This document shows, piece after piece, positions 1-6,823 of a stretch of 11,612 nucleotides of DNA. The stretch covers positions 28,559 through 40,170 of the forward strand of contig DFSS01000016.1 of assembly GCA_002381225.1 (NCBI GenBank). Direction: 5' to 3'. This DNA comes from Flavobacteriales bacterium UBA3431 (GTDB taxonomy: Bacteria; Bacteroidota; Bacteroidia; Flavobacteriales; Schleiferiaceae). Under the pieces are notes generated by a model. The model saw only the letters and a program-made list of their open reading frames with translations, was not told where the DNA came from and did no database searches. The position numbers were made by a program, and so were the translations under genes. How positions within the stretch are numbered: position 1 is the stretch's first letter; every line of letters starts with the position of its first letter.

Positions 1-19
1 CCCTCTAGCTTCCCAGCCC

Positions 20-1453
20 CTAGCTTACTCGGGCTTTCGGTGCCAAGGCCAAGAATCCTGTCATGAGGGCACCATTGACTAGGATGAGCTCAAACCCAAA
101 GGTGTAGCCAAACTGAAACGGAACCCAGAGGCTCAAACCGTAAGTTAACACTGGACTCAACACCGCGGCGACCGGAATGTACCACGTGCTGGTTAACCGC
201 TTGGTGCTGACCAAACCAAAGGCGAAAAGGCCCAACAAGGGGCCATAGGTATAGCCCGCGGCGGTGAAAATATTTTTAATGATGCTCGCATCGACAAATG
301 GTTCGGCGCAAATAATGAGGGCCGCTACGGCGAGGGTCATACCCACGTGCACCACACGACGGATGCGCAGGCCTTCGGTTTCGGATTTGGCTTCCACGCC
401 GAGGATATCCACGCAAAAGGAGGTGGTCAAGGCGGTCAAGGCGGAATCTGCGGAGGAATAGGCCGCGGCAATCAGTCCAAGAATGAACAGAATGCCCACC
501 ACGCTCGGTAGAGCGCTGGAGACCGCGACCGCCGGAAAAAGAGCATCGCCGTGGGCATCCATTCCGTGCGCCAAAGCATAAATACTCAGGTCTTTGCCCA
601 AGGTTAGAAACAAGAAATTTACCGCCACCAACACGACGGCTAGTGTCATCATGTTGCGCTGGGACTCGCCGAGCGTTCGGCAGGTTAAATTCTTTTGCAT
701 CATGTCTTGGTCCAAACCTGTCATTGCCAGTGTGATGAATACGCCCCCAAGAAATTGCTTCCAAAAGTTGCGCCCATCGGCCACATCAAAGAAGAAAATT
801 CGGCTATCCACCGAGGCGCCCCATGTCGCCAAATCCTCGGGAGTGAGCGCCGCCCGAATAAAGTAGATGGACAGGACCAGGGCGCCCAGCATCGCCACGG
901 TTTGCAGGGTGTCCGTAAAAATGACGGAGCGAATGCCCCCTCGATAAGTATAGAGCCAAATCAGGGCCAGGGTGATGACTACGGTCAGCCAAAAGGGCAA
1001 ACCAAGTGGGTCAAAAACAAGCCCTTGCAGCACCGCTGCCACGAGATACAATCGGAAGGAGGCCCCCACCCAGCGGGATAAGATAAAAAACCATGCTCCT
1101 GTCGCGTAGGCCGACCGCCCGTAGCGCGATCGCAGAAAACCATAGATCGTGGTGGTATTTTCTCGGTAATAAAGGGGAAGCAAAACATAGGCAATCACCC
1201 CATAGCCCACGACATAGCCCAAGACCATCTGGAGGTAGGCAAATCCATTGCTTTCCACCCATCCCGGAACGGAAATGAACGTGACGCCACTTAGGGAAGC
1301 CCCGATCATCCCGAAGCTCACCACATACCAAGGAGACCGGCGGTTGCCCGTAAAAAAGGTTTCGTTGTCCGCACGGCCCGTGAAGCGTCGCGCAATAAAA
1401 ACGAGCAGCCCAAAATAGGCTGCCATGAGAAGGAGAATATGCCAAGGATCCAT
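20..1453 (-). CDS. Sodium:solute symporter (SSS family) permease
   Basis: This is an inner-membrane transporter of the SSS/SLC5 family (PF00474), expected to use a sodium gradient to import a small solute; the substrate cannot be told from sequence. The 477 aa protein is mostly hydrophobic, with about 13 likely membrane helices. Family landmarks are the segment YTYRGGIRSVIFTDTLQ at residues 168-184, the GLDQDMMQK loop near 246-254, and AAYSSADSALTALTT at 330-344. The serines of that last segment align with the sodium-site helix (TM8) of vSGLT-type carriers. I chose the start at 1453 because it gives MDPWHILLLM, leading straight into the first helix. The frame stays open to 1507, but the extra 18 residues are polar, are not typical of the family, and would run up to recR. 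The length is normal and no frameshift is seen. It diverges from recR. Family call is strong; substrate unknown. Confidence 0.93.
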   Translation of the reverse strand: MDPWHILLLMAAYFGLLVFIARRFTGRADNETFFTGNRRSPWYVVSFGMIGASLSGVTFISVPGWVESNGFAYLQMVLGYVVGYGVIAYVLLPLYYRENTTTIYGFLRSRYGRSAYATGAWFFILSRWVGASFRLYLVAAVLQGLVFDPLGLPFWLTVVITLALIWLYTYRGGIRSVIFTDTLQTVAMLGALVLSIYFIRAALTPEDLATWGASVDSRIFFFDVADGRNFWKQFLGGVFITLAMTGLDQDMMQKNLTCRTLGESQRNMMTLAVVLVAVNFLFLTLGKDLSIYALAHGMDAHGDALFPAVAVSSALPSVVGILFILGLIAAAYSSADSALTALTTSFCVDILGVEAKSETEGLRIRRVVHVGMTLAVAALIICAEPFVDASIIKNIFTAAGYTYGPLLGLFAFGLVSTKRLTSTWYIPVAAVLSPVLTYGLSLWVPFQFGYTFGFELILVNGALMTGFLALAPKARVS

Positions 1454-1507
1454 GAGCGAAAGGTAAGGTTCCAAATGTCGATTCAAAGTTGGCGTACTTT
1501 TACGCAA
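1454..1507. promoter_or_regulatory. Divergent intergenic region, symporter / recR
   Basis: These 54 bases separate the two start codons and must hold whatever drives both genes, unless promoters lie inside the opposite coding sequence. No exact TAnnTTTG box is present on either strand. Near matches are TACTTTTA at 1495-1502 (plus strand, too close to the recR ATG to be convincing) and, on the minus strand, CAACTTTG and GACATTTG, each one base off. No Shine-Dalgarno sequence is visible for either gene. The region is called from gene layout, not from a confident motif. Confidence 0.35.
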
Positions 1508-2125
1508 ATGGAACTTCCCTCCAAATCACTGGAACGCGCCGTCCATGAACTGAGTCGGTTACCTGGCATTGGCCGACGATCGGCCCTTCGTCTAGCACTG
1601 CATCTGCTCAAACAAGGCCCAGAGCGCATCCTTGACCTGGCGGAAGGCATGGAGCAGTTGGCCAAAAACACTCAATTCTGCCGAGATTGCCACGCCATTG
1701 CGGACGAAGCCCTGTGCCATATTTGCGCGGACGACCGCCGTGACCGCCGGTCCCTTTGCGTGGTCGAAGACATCCGGGATGTTTTGGCCCTGGAGAACAC
1801 CTCCACCCACAAAGGCCGCTACCATGTATTGGGCGGCTTGATTTCGCCCATGGATGGCATGGGACCAAGTGATTTGACGGTTGATGAGCTGGTGCGGCGA
1901 GTGGAACACGAAGGCATTGAGGAAGTGATTCTCGCACTGAGTGCGACCATGGAGGGGGACACCACCGCTTTTTACATCTACCGCAAACTGGGGGACCTCC
2001 CCATACGCCTGACTGCCATCGCCCGAGGCCTACCCGTCGGCGATGCCCTCGAATATGCCGATGAGGTGACCTTGAGCCGTTCCTTCCAACAGCGCGTTCC
2101 CTTTGAAACCACTTTGCAGCGATGA
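1508..2125 (+). CDS. recR: Recombination mediator protein RecR
   Basis: RecR acts with RecO, and in some pathways RecF, to load RecA onto SSB-coated single-stranded DNA at gaps and stalled forks. The 205 aa product matches the usual size of about 200. In order it shows a helix-hairpin-helix with LPGIGRRSA at 18-26, a four-cysteine zinc motif (C58, C61, C70, C73), and a Toprim domain from about residue 81. The Toprim domain opens with CVVED (E87) and continues through GRYHVLGG, SPMDGMGPSDL and the late GLPVGDALEYADEVTLSRS segment. The start at 1508 (MELPSKSLERAV) matches where family members begin. Upstream in-frame ATGs at 1439 and 1475 would add residues outside the family and overlap the symporter start region. 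Its stop overlaps the next gene's start by 4 bases (ATGA), suggesting translational coupling. Confidence 0.97.
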   Translation: MELPSKSLERAVHELSRLPGIGRRSALRLALHLLKQGPERILDLAEGMEQLAKNTQFCRDCHAIADEALCHICADDRRDRRSLCVVEDIRDVLALENTSTHKGRYHVLGGLISPMDGMGPSDLTVDELVRRVEHEGIEEVILALSATMEGDTTAFYIYRKLGDLPIRLTAIARGLPVGDALEYADEVTLSRSFQQRVPFETTLQR

Positions 2126-3936
2126 GCATGGATTTGAGCGTCATCGTCGTCAACTACAATGTCAAGGCGTACATCGACCAGTGCCTGCGGAGTGTTCAGC
2201 GCGCCTCGCAAGGATTGCAGGTGGAGGTCATCGTCGTGGACAATGCCTCCTCGGACGGAAGTGTGGCGCATATTGAAAAGCATTTCCCTTGGGTGACCTG
2301 CATTGCCAGCCCCAAAAATTTGGGATTCGGGCGCGCTAACAATCTCGCGGCCGCCCAAGCGAAGGGCGAATTTGTGCTCTATCTGAACCCTGATACGGTG
2401 GTTTCGGAGGACAACTTCCGCCGCGCCATCGAAGTCATGCGTGCGCAGCCAGAGATTGGCTCCATGGGCTGTCGAATGATCGACGGCTCTGGACACTTTT
2501 TGCCCGAATCCAAGCGTGGCCTCCCCACCCCTGCGGTAGCCCTCTACCGCATCGTAGGCCTAGCCAAACTCTTTCCCAAGCACCCTCGATTTGGCGCCTA
2601 CTACGCGGGCCACTTGGCCCCCGAGGAATCGGGCTATGTGGATGTGCACTGCGGCGCCTGGATGCTCATGCGCGGCGCGGTTCTTCAAGAAATTGGCGGC
2701 TTTGACGAAACCTTCTTCATGTATGGCGAGGACATCGACCTCTCCTACCGGGTTCTCCTGGCAGGCTACCGCAATTACTATCTGGCCGACCGCCCCATTT
2801 TGCATTACAAGGGCGAAAGCACGAAACACCAAAGCTGGCACTACATCAAGACCTTTCACGAGGCGATGGCCATCTTTGCCACGAAGCATTTTCAAGGCCA
2901 AGCCCTCGCCTACCGCGCACTGATCTCCCTGGGCATCTACGCCAAGGGCTTGGCGACGCTGACGCGTTCATGGGGCCGTACGGTGCTGCCTTTTCTGTTG
3001 ACCCTTTTCATCGGATATGTCCTCAGCGATGGGGTCAGTACGTATTGGGAGCGCAACCACCGCTATGTGGAAGGCGGAGCCTATCCGGAACGCTTCCGCC
3101 TCGTCTTTTTGCCGCTTTTTGCCGTCTTCTGGACGGTCAGCATGGCTTTTTTGGGAGCCTTCAGCAAGTTCGCCTCGCTACGCCGCGTCGTGACTGCTTT
3201 TTTGATCACTTCGGGGGTTATGCTGGCCAGTTATGCGTTTTTACCCATGGATTGGCGGTTCTCGCGGGCCTTGGTGGCCTTATTTTCCTTGGGGCACTTG
3301 GTTGGCTTTTTCGCCGTCCGTGCCTCCCTGAACGCACGGGGCCGAAGCGGATTGTTTTACCGCGGCTATGGGCAGGCCGAAGCCCATGTGGGGTCCGGTA
3401 AATGGCCTATGGATAGCCTGGCCTTGCGGGTGCTGCACCTCCGGCCCAAAACCCTGTTTTTTCACCCCGAAGAGCATTCCTTCCAAGGCATGATTGACGC
3501 CATGATCTCCATTGCTGCCCTCCTACCCGATGGGGTCCGGTTCCGAATGGCCTACCCCAGTTGGACCTTGGGCAGCGACACCCAGGCTTCCGCCTCGGAT
3601 TCGGGAAAGCTCGCCCTTTCGCAATCCCCTGTTCGGCGTCAGAAACGCGCCTTGGACGTGGGCATCGGACTGCTCGCCCTCTTCGGCGTGGCCTTGCTGC
3701 TCTGGACAAAGCGAGGTCGCCGGATGCTCTCACATGTCCCCGCTGTACTCAGTGGCCGAATGACCTGGGTGGGCTACTTGGTCCCCGGACCGCACCTGCC
3801 CCCCTTGCGCCCGAGTGTCTTCCAACATGGACCAGGGACCTTCACCGTGGACATTGCGCACGATGCCGACCTGCGCTATGCGGAAAATTGGCGGCCCGAA
3901 TTAGACGTTTATGCCCTACTCAGCGGGAGCTTTTGA
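2122..3936 (+). CDS. Family 2 glycosyltransferase with C-terminal degenerate sugar-phosphate transferase region
   Basis: This is a membrane-linked glycosyltransferase, probably adding a sugar from a nucleotide-sugar donor to an envelope glycan or lipid-linked intermediate. The N-terminal GT2 domain (about 4-240) resembles rhamnosyltransferases: VVNYN at 9-13, DN at 40-41, the donor/metal motif NPD at 89-91, and GGFDETFFMYGEDIDLSYR at 192-210 with the likely base in ED 203-204. Four hydrophobic helices follow (about 288-307, 327-347, 356-375, 383-401). The C-terminus resembles the polyprenyl-phosphate glycosyl-1-phosphate transferase family: a Rossmann-like piece (about 425-490), KRALD plus a helix (508-528), MTWVGY at 547-552, and DLRYAENWRPELD from 583. 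The catalytic stretch of that family (RxG...KFRSM and the DE pair) is absent. ATG 2122 overlaps recR by 4 bases; a second ATG at 2128 is equally possible. Donor and acceptor are unknown. Confidence 0.88.
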   Translation: MSMDLSVIVVNYNVKAYIDQCLRSVQRASQGLQVEVIVVDNASSDGSVAHIEKHFPWVTCIASPKNLGFGRANNLAAAQAKGEFVLYLNPDTVVSEDNFRRAIEVMRAQPEIGSMGCRMIDGSGHFLPESKRGLPTPAVALYRIVGLAKLFPKHPRFGAYYAGHLAPEESGYVDVHCGAWMLMRGAVLQEIGGFDETFFMYGEDIDLSYRVLLAGYRNYYLADRPILHYKGESTKHQSWHYIKTFHEAMAIFATKHFQGQALAYRALISLGIYAKGLATLTRSWGRTVLPFLLTLFIGYVLSDGVSTYWERNHRYVEGGAYPERFRLVFLPLFAVFWTVSMAFLGAFSKFASLRRVVTAFLITSGVMLASYAFLPMDWRFSRALVALFSLGHLVGFFAVRASLNARGRSGLFYRGYGQAEAHVGSGKWPMDSLALRVLHLRPKTLFFHPEEHSFQGMIDAMISIAALLPDGVRFRMAYPSWTLGSDTQASASDSGKLALSQSPVRRQKRALDVGIGLLALFGVALLLWTKRGRRMLSHVPAVLSGRMTWVGYLVPGPHLPPLRPSVFQHGPGTFTVDIAHDADLRYAENWRPELDVYALLSGSF

Positions 3937-3938
3937 TG

Positions 3939-3946
3939 TAAATTTG
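3939..3946 (+). promoter_or_regulatory. Candidate Bacteroidota -7 box upstream of the E2 gene
   Basis: TAAATTTG is an exact match to the Bacteroidota sigma-factor -7 consensus TAnnTTTG. It lies in the 29-base gap between the glycosyltransferase stop and the E2 start, so transcription would begin roughly 12-15 bases before the ATG. No TTG -33 element is visible at the expected distance, so it could be chance. This is the only non-overlapping junction in the recR-to-hydrolase run, which makes an internal promoter here reasonable. Confidence 0.33.
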
Positions 3947-3965
3947 CCGCACAACCTGAGAATCT

Positions 3966-5339
3966 ATGTTTGAATTGACGATGCCCAAAATGGGCGAATC
4001 TGTAGCCGAGGCCACCATCACGCAATGGCTGAAGAAGGAGGGCGAAAGCATTGCCCTGGACGAATCCGTCTTGACCATCGCCACCGACAAGGTGGACAGC
4101 GACATTCCTTCTCCTGTGGCCGGAGTTTTGGTCAAATGCCTCTTTCAGGAGAATGACGTCATTCAAGTTGGTCAGGTCATTGCCCACATTCAAACCGAAG
4201 GCGATGCCCCCTCTGCTCCCGCAGCGGTGGAGGCGGAAGCCCCTGCGGCAACGCCCATTCTCAAGGCTCCTGAAAACCCCACGGCTGAGACTGCCGCTTC
4301 CGCCATTTCTATCTCCGCAGAAGCCGTCAAGGCTTCCACAGGCGCCATTCCACGTGAAAGTGAAGGCCGCTTCTTCTCCCCCTTGGTACGCAGCATTGCA
4401 GAGGCCGAAGGGGTGAGCGAAGCCGAACTCCTTTCCATCTCCGGTTCTGGCCACGAAGGCCGGGTGACCAAAAGCGATTTACTCGCCTACATCGCCCAAC
4501 GCGCCAAAGCCCCTGCTGCGAAGACGATTGCCGAAACGCCTACCTCGGCGGCTCCGGCTCCATCGGCTTCGGCCAAAGCACCAGCCTCTTCGGGCCATGG
4601 CTTCACGGCGCCCAAACCCACGATTTTCCCTGGCGACGAATTGGTCGAAATGGACCGCATGCGAAGCCTCATCTCCGATCACATGGTGATGAGCAAGCAC
4701 GTCTCCCCCCACGTCACTTCCTTCGTGGAAGCGGACGTCACCAACATCGTGCTCTGGCGCAACAAGGTCAAAGGCAGCTACGAAAAGCGCGAAAACGACA
4801 AACTGACCTTCACCCCCATCTTCATGGAAGCGGTGGTCAAGGCCATCAAAGATTTCCCGAACATCAATGTGAGCATTGACGGCAAGACCATTGTGAAGCA
4901 CAAGCCCATCAATTTGGGCATGGCTACGGCTCTTCCTTCAGGCAACCTCATTGTACCAGTCATTAAGAATGCGGACCGCTTCAGCCTATCCGGCTTGGCC
5001 AAAGCCGTGAATGAGCTAGCAGACAAAGCACGCACAAACCAACTGGCTCCGGACGATATCCAGGGCGGTACCTACACGGTCACCAACGTGGGCACATTTG
5101 GCAACGTCATGGGCACTCCCATCATCAATCAACCCCAGGTGGCCATTTTGGCCTTGGGTGCTATCCGAAAAATCCCCGCCGTGCTAGAAACCCCATCGGG
5201 CGATGTCATTGCCATCCGACACAAAATGTTCCTATCGCATTCCTACGACCACCGCGCGGTGGACGGCGCTTTGGGCGGCATGTTTGTGCGCCGTGTGGCC
5301 GACTACCTCGAACAGTGGGATCTCAATCGCGAGATCTAA
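3966..5339 (+). CDS. Dihydrolipoamide acyltransferase, E2 component of a 2-oxo acid dehydrogenase complex
   Basis: E2 forms the core of a pyruvate, 2-oxoglutarate or branched-chain 2-oxo acid dehydrogenase complex, moving an acyl group from E1 on a lipoyl arm to coenzyme A in the cytoplasm. The 457 aa protein has the standard order. A single lipoyl domain (1-77) carries the modified lysine in TDKVD (K42). An Ala/Pro-rich linker is followed by a peripheral-subunit-binding domain (135-176, RFFSPLVRSIAEAEG to SDLLAYI). A second Ala/Pro linker leads to the acyltransferase domain (about 227-457) with the active site HRAVDG (H429, D433, G434). The MPKMGESVAEATITQWL opening is more like the branched-chain or 2-oxoglutarate type than pyruvate E2. 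No E1 or E3 gene lies nearby, so partners must be encoded elsewhere. All catalytic residues are intact. Substrate specificity is not settled. Confidence 0.95.
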   Translation: MFELTMPKMGESVAEATITQWLKKEGESIALDESVLTIATDKVDSDIPSPVAGVLVKCLFQENDVIQVGQVIAHIQTEGDAPSAPAAVEAEAPAATPILKAPENPTAETAASAISISAEAVKASTGAIPRESEGRFFSPLVRSIAEAEGVSEAELLSISGSGHEGRVTKSDLLAYIAQRAKAPAAKTIAETPTSAAPAPSASAKAPASSGHGFTAPKPTIFPGDELVEMDRMRSLISDHMVMSKHVSPHVTSFVEADVTNIVLWRNKVKGSYEKRENDKLTFTPIFMEAVVKAIKDFPNINVSIDGKTIVKHKPINLGMATALPSGNLIVPVIKNADRFSLSGLAKAVNELADKARTNQLAPDDIQGGTYTVTNVGTFGNVMGTPIINQPQVAILALGAIRKIPAVLETPSGDVIAIRHKMFLSHSYDHRAVDGALGGMFVRRVADYLEQWDLNREI

Positions 5340-6094
5340 TGGTGCTCCATCGGCCGCTGTGCATTTTTGACCTCGAAACCACGGGCATCCAAGTCGTACA
5401 CGACCGCATCGTCGAGATGTGCGTGATCAAGGTCGAACCCAACGGAACCGAAACGACCAAAGTGTGGCGAATCAACCCCGGAATGCCCATTCCACCCAGT
5501 TCTACCGCGATTCATGGCATCACGGATGAGATGGTGGAAAACAGTCCGTCTTTTCGAGACTTGGCGCCGGAAATTGCCGCATTCATGCGGGATTGCGATG
5601 TCGCAGGCTACAACTCTAACCGCTTTGACATCCCCCTTTTAGCGGAGGAAATGCTTCGCGCAGAAGTGGACTTCGATTTGCGCAAAGTGCACGCCGTCGA
5701 TGTCCAAAATATCTTCCACAAAAAAGAACAGCGAACCCTGTCTGCCGCGGTCAAATTTTACTGCCAAACCGAACTCATCAATGCCCACAATGCGGAAGCC
5801 GATGTGCGCGCTACGTGGGATGTATTGAAGGCCCAAGTGCAGCGGTATCCCGATCTACCTGAGAGCATTCAAGGGCTGGCCGAGTTCAGCAACATGCACC
5901 AGGCGGCCGATTTTGCCGGCTTCATCACCTTCAACAAAGACGGTTTGGAGCAGTTTTCTTTTGGCAAATACAAGAACCAAACAGTGGTGAGCGTCCTAGA
6001 AAAAGATCCGGGCTACTATTCTTGGATTCAGAATGCTGACTTCCCGCTCTACACGAAAAAAATCCTCACGGCGATACGCCTAGCAATGCGATGA
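5339..6094 (+). CDS. DEDDh 3'-5' exonuclease (DnaQ / ExoX-like)
   Basis: This cytoplasmic nuclease of the DnaQ superfamily removes nucleotides from 3' ends using two metal ions. All three motifs are intact: ExoI FDLETTG (D11, E13), ExoII GYNSNRFDIPLL (D97) and ExoIII AHNAEADVRAT (H150, D155), which places it in the DEDDh class. The C-terminal segment (about 206-251), with FGKYKNQ at 208-214 followed by DPGYYSWIQNADFPLYTK, resembles the small domain at the end of exodeoxyribonuclease X-like proteins. No polymerase domain is present, and at 251 aa it is a stand-alone enzyme rather than a PolC proofreading part. The start at 5339 shares one base with the E2 stop (TAATG). The frame is open to an ATG at 5315, but that would sit inside E2 and extend past the expected N-terminus. 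The substrate (DNA repair intermediate or RNA) is unknown. Confidence 0.92.
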   Translation: MVLHRPLCIFDLETTGIQVVHDRIVEMCVIKVEPNGTETTKVWRINPGMPIPPSSTAIHGITDEMVENSPSFRDLAPEIAAFMRDCDVAGYNSNRFDIPLLAEEMLRAEVDFDLRKVHAVDVQNIFHKKEQRTLSAAVKFYCQTELINAHNAEADVRATWDVLKAQVQRYPDLPESIQGLAEFSNMHQAADFAGFITFNKDGLEQFSFGKYKNQTVVSVLEKDPGYYSWIQNADFPLYTKKILTAIRLAMR

Positions 6095-6696
6095 AAATCC
6101 TCTGTATTGGCCGAAACTACCGCGATCACGCCACCGAATTAGGCAATGCCGTGCCCACTGAACCCGTCGTGTTTTGCAAACCCGATTCCGCCATCCTGCA
6201 ACCCCGTTTGCCCTTTGTGATTCCCTCTTGGTCTCAGGATATTCACCATGAGATTGAGTGGGTCGTGCGCATCGGCCGCGTAGGAAAGTTCATTGAACCC
6301 GAATTTGCATGGTCCTACGTCGACGCCATGACCGTGGGCATCGATTTTACGGCTCGCGACCTGCAGGCAAAACTCAAATCTCAGGGACTTCCCTGGGAAA
6401 AGGCGAAAGGATTTGACGGTTCCGCCGTGCTTGGAGCCTGGATTCCAGGACCCATTGAACCCGGTCATTTTGCTATCAGTTTGGAGAAAAATGGCATCGA
6501 AGTTCAAGCCGGCACCACGGCGGATTTCATCTTTCCTTTGGAGCAACTCATCGCCCATGTAAGCCAGTATTTCACGCTAAAAACGGGGGATTTGCTCTTT
6601 ACCGGCACCCCTGCCGGGGTTGGACCCGTTTCACGCGGCGATGAATTGGAAGGGAAATTAGGAGGTAAAAGCCTGCTGCGATTGAGAATACGCTAG
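6091..6696 (+). CDS. Fumarylacetoacetate hydrolase (FAH) family protein
   Basis: This is a cytoplasmic metal-dependent enzyme of the FAH fold, which cleaves or decarboxylates small beta-keto or acylpyruvate acids. At 201 aa it is the short single-domain form, closest in pattern to FAHD1/YcgM-like acylpyruvate hydrolases and oxaloacetate decarboxylases. Visible features are GRNYRDHATELG, with H13 and E16 matching the FAHD1 catalytic pair, and metal ligands E54 and E56 in HHEIEW and D85 in GIDFTARDLQ. It also has WEKAKGFD with K106 and the conserved LLFTGTPAGVGPV near the end. The ATG overlaps the exonuclease stop by 4 bases (ATGA). An oxaloacetate- or acylpyruvate-processing role would fit the E2 two genes upstream, but that link is inference. 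No disruption is seen. Confidence 0.93.
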   Translation: MKILCIGRNYRDHATELGNAVPTEPVVFCKPDSAILQPRLPFVIPSWSQDIHHEIEWVVRIGRVGKFIEPEFAWSYVDAMTVGIDFTARDLQAKLKSQGLPWEKAKGFDGSAVLGAWIPGPIEPGHFAISLEKNGIEVQAGTTADFIFPLEQLIAHVSQYFTLKTGDLLFTGTPAGVGPVSRGDELEGKLGGKSLLRLRIR

Positions 6697-6701
6697 ACCA
6701 A

Positions 6702-6711
6702 ACACGCGTGT
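6702..6711. repeat. Perfect 10-base palindrome upstream of the giant secreted protein gene
   Basis: ACACGCGTGT equals its own reverse complement. It lies 5 bases after the hydrolase stop and 7 bases before the TATATTTG box, where a dimeric regulator could bind. It sits inside a looser inverted repeat (ACCAAA at 6697-6702 with TTTGGT at 6723-6728). There is no T-run after it, so it is not a convincing terminator. Chance occurrence cannot be excluded. Confidence 0.35.
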
Positions 6712-6718
6712 AAAAGTG

Positions 6719-6726
6719 TATATTTG
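6719..6726 (+). promoter_or_regulatory. Candidate Bacteroidota -7 box of the giant secreted protein gene
   Basis: TATATTTG is an exact TAnnTTTG match, the Bacteroidota housekeeping -7 element. It would place the transcript start near 6731-6733, about 26 bases before the ATG at 6758. That leaves the in-frame ATG at 6731 with almost no leader and so supports the downstream start. No TTG is found at the usual -33 distance, so the call rests on one element and its position. Confidence 0.45.
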
Positions 6727-6757
6727 GTGAATGCGGACTTTCCCAAACACCACTACA

Positions 6758-6823
6758 ATGAAACAACGCCTGCGTCGCTTTTTTACGGCCATTGCCCTGG
6801 TATCCTCCTGGGTAGCTATGTCA
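6758..6823 (+). other. Signal peptide coding segment
   Basis: Residues 1-22 of the giant protein have a basic start (K2, R4, R6, R7), a hydrophobic core from F8 to about V19, and a small-residue end (A20, S22) before Q23. This is the usual look of a Bacteroidota Sec signal peptide cleaved before glutamine. There is no cysteine at +1, so it is not a lipoprotein. Confidence 0.8.

Noticed and set aside
5..26. CTAGCTT repeated 15 bases apart at the left edge
   Set aside because: Only 7 bases long, two copies, and partly inside the end of the symporter gene; likely chance.
1608..2153. 181-codon minus-strand frame across recR
   Set aside because: recR on the plus strand has all family motifs. The antisense product is low-complexity and has no domain.
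3909..4454. Minus-strand frames opposite the E2 lipoyl domain and linker
   Set aside because: Gly/Ala/Arg-rich translations that mirror the Ala/Pro linker of E2. No independent evidence supports a gene.
6697..6728. ACCAAA...TTTGGT inverted repeat as a terminator for the hydrolase gene
   Set aside because: Six weak base pairs with a 20-base loop and no T-run. The right arm overlaps the probable -7 box, so a promoter reading fits better.
6731..6757. Upstream ATG start for the giant secreted protein
   Set aside because: It would put nine polar residues before the signal peptide and lies at the predicted transcript start. The ATG at 6758 gives a normal signal peptide.
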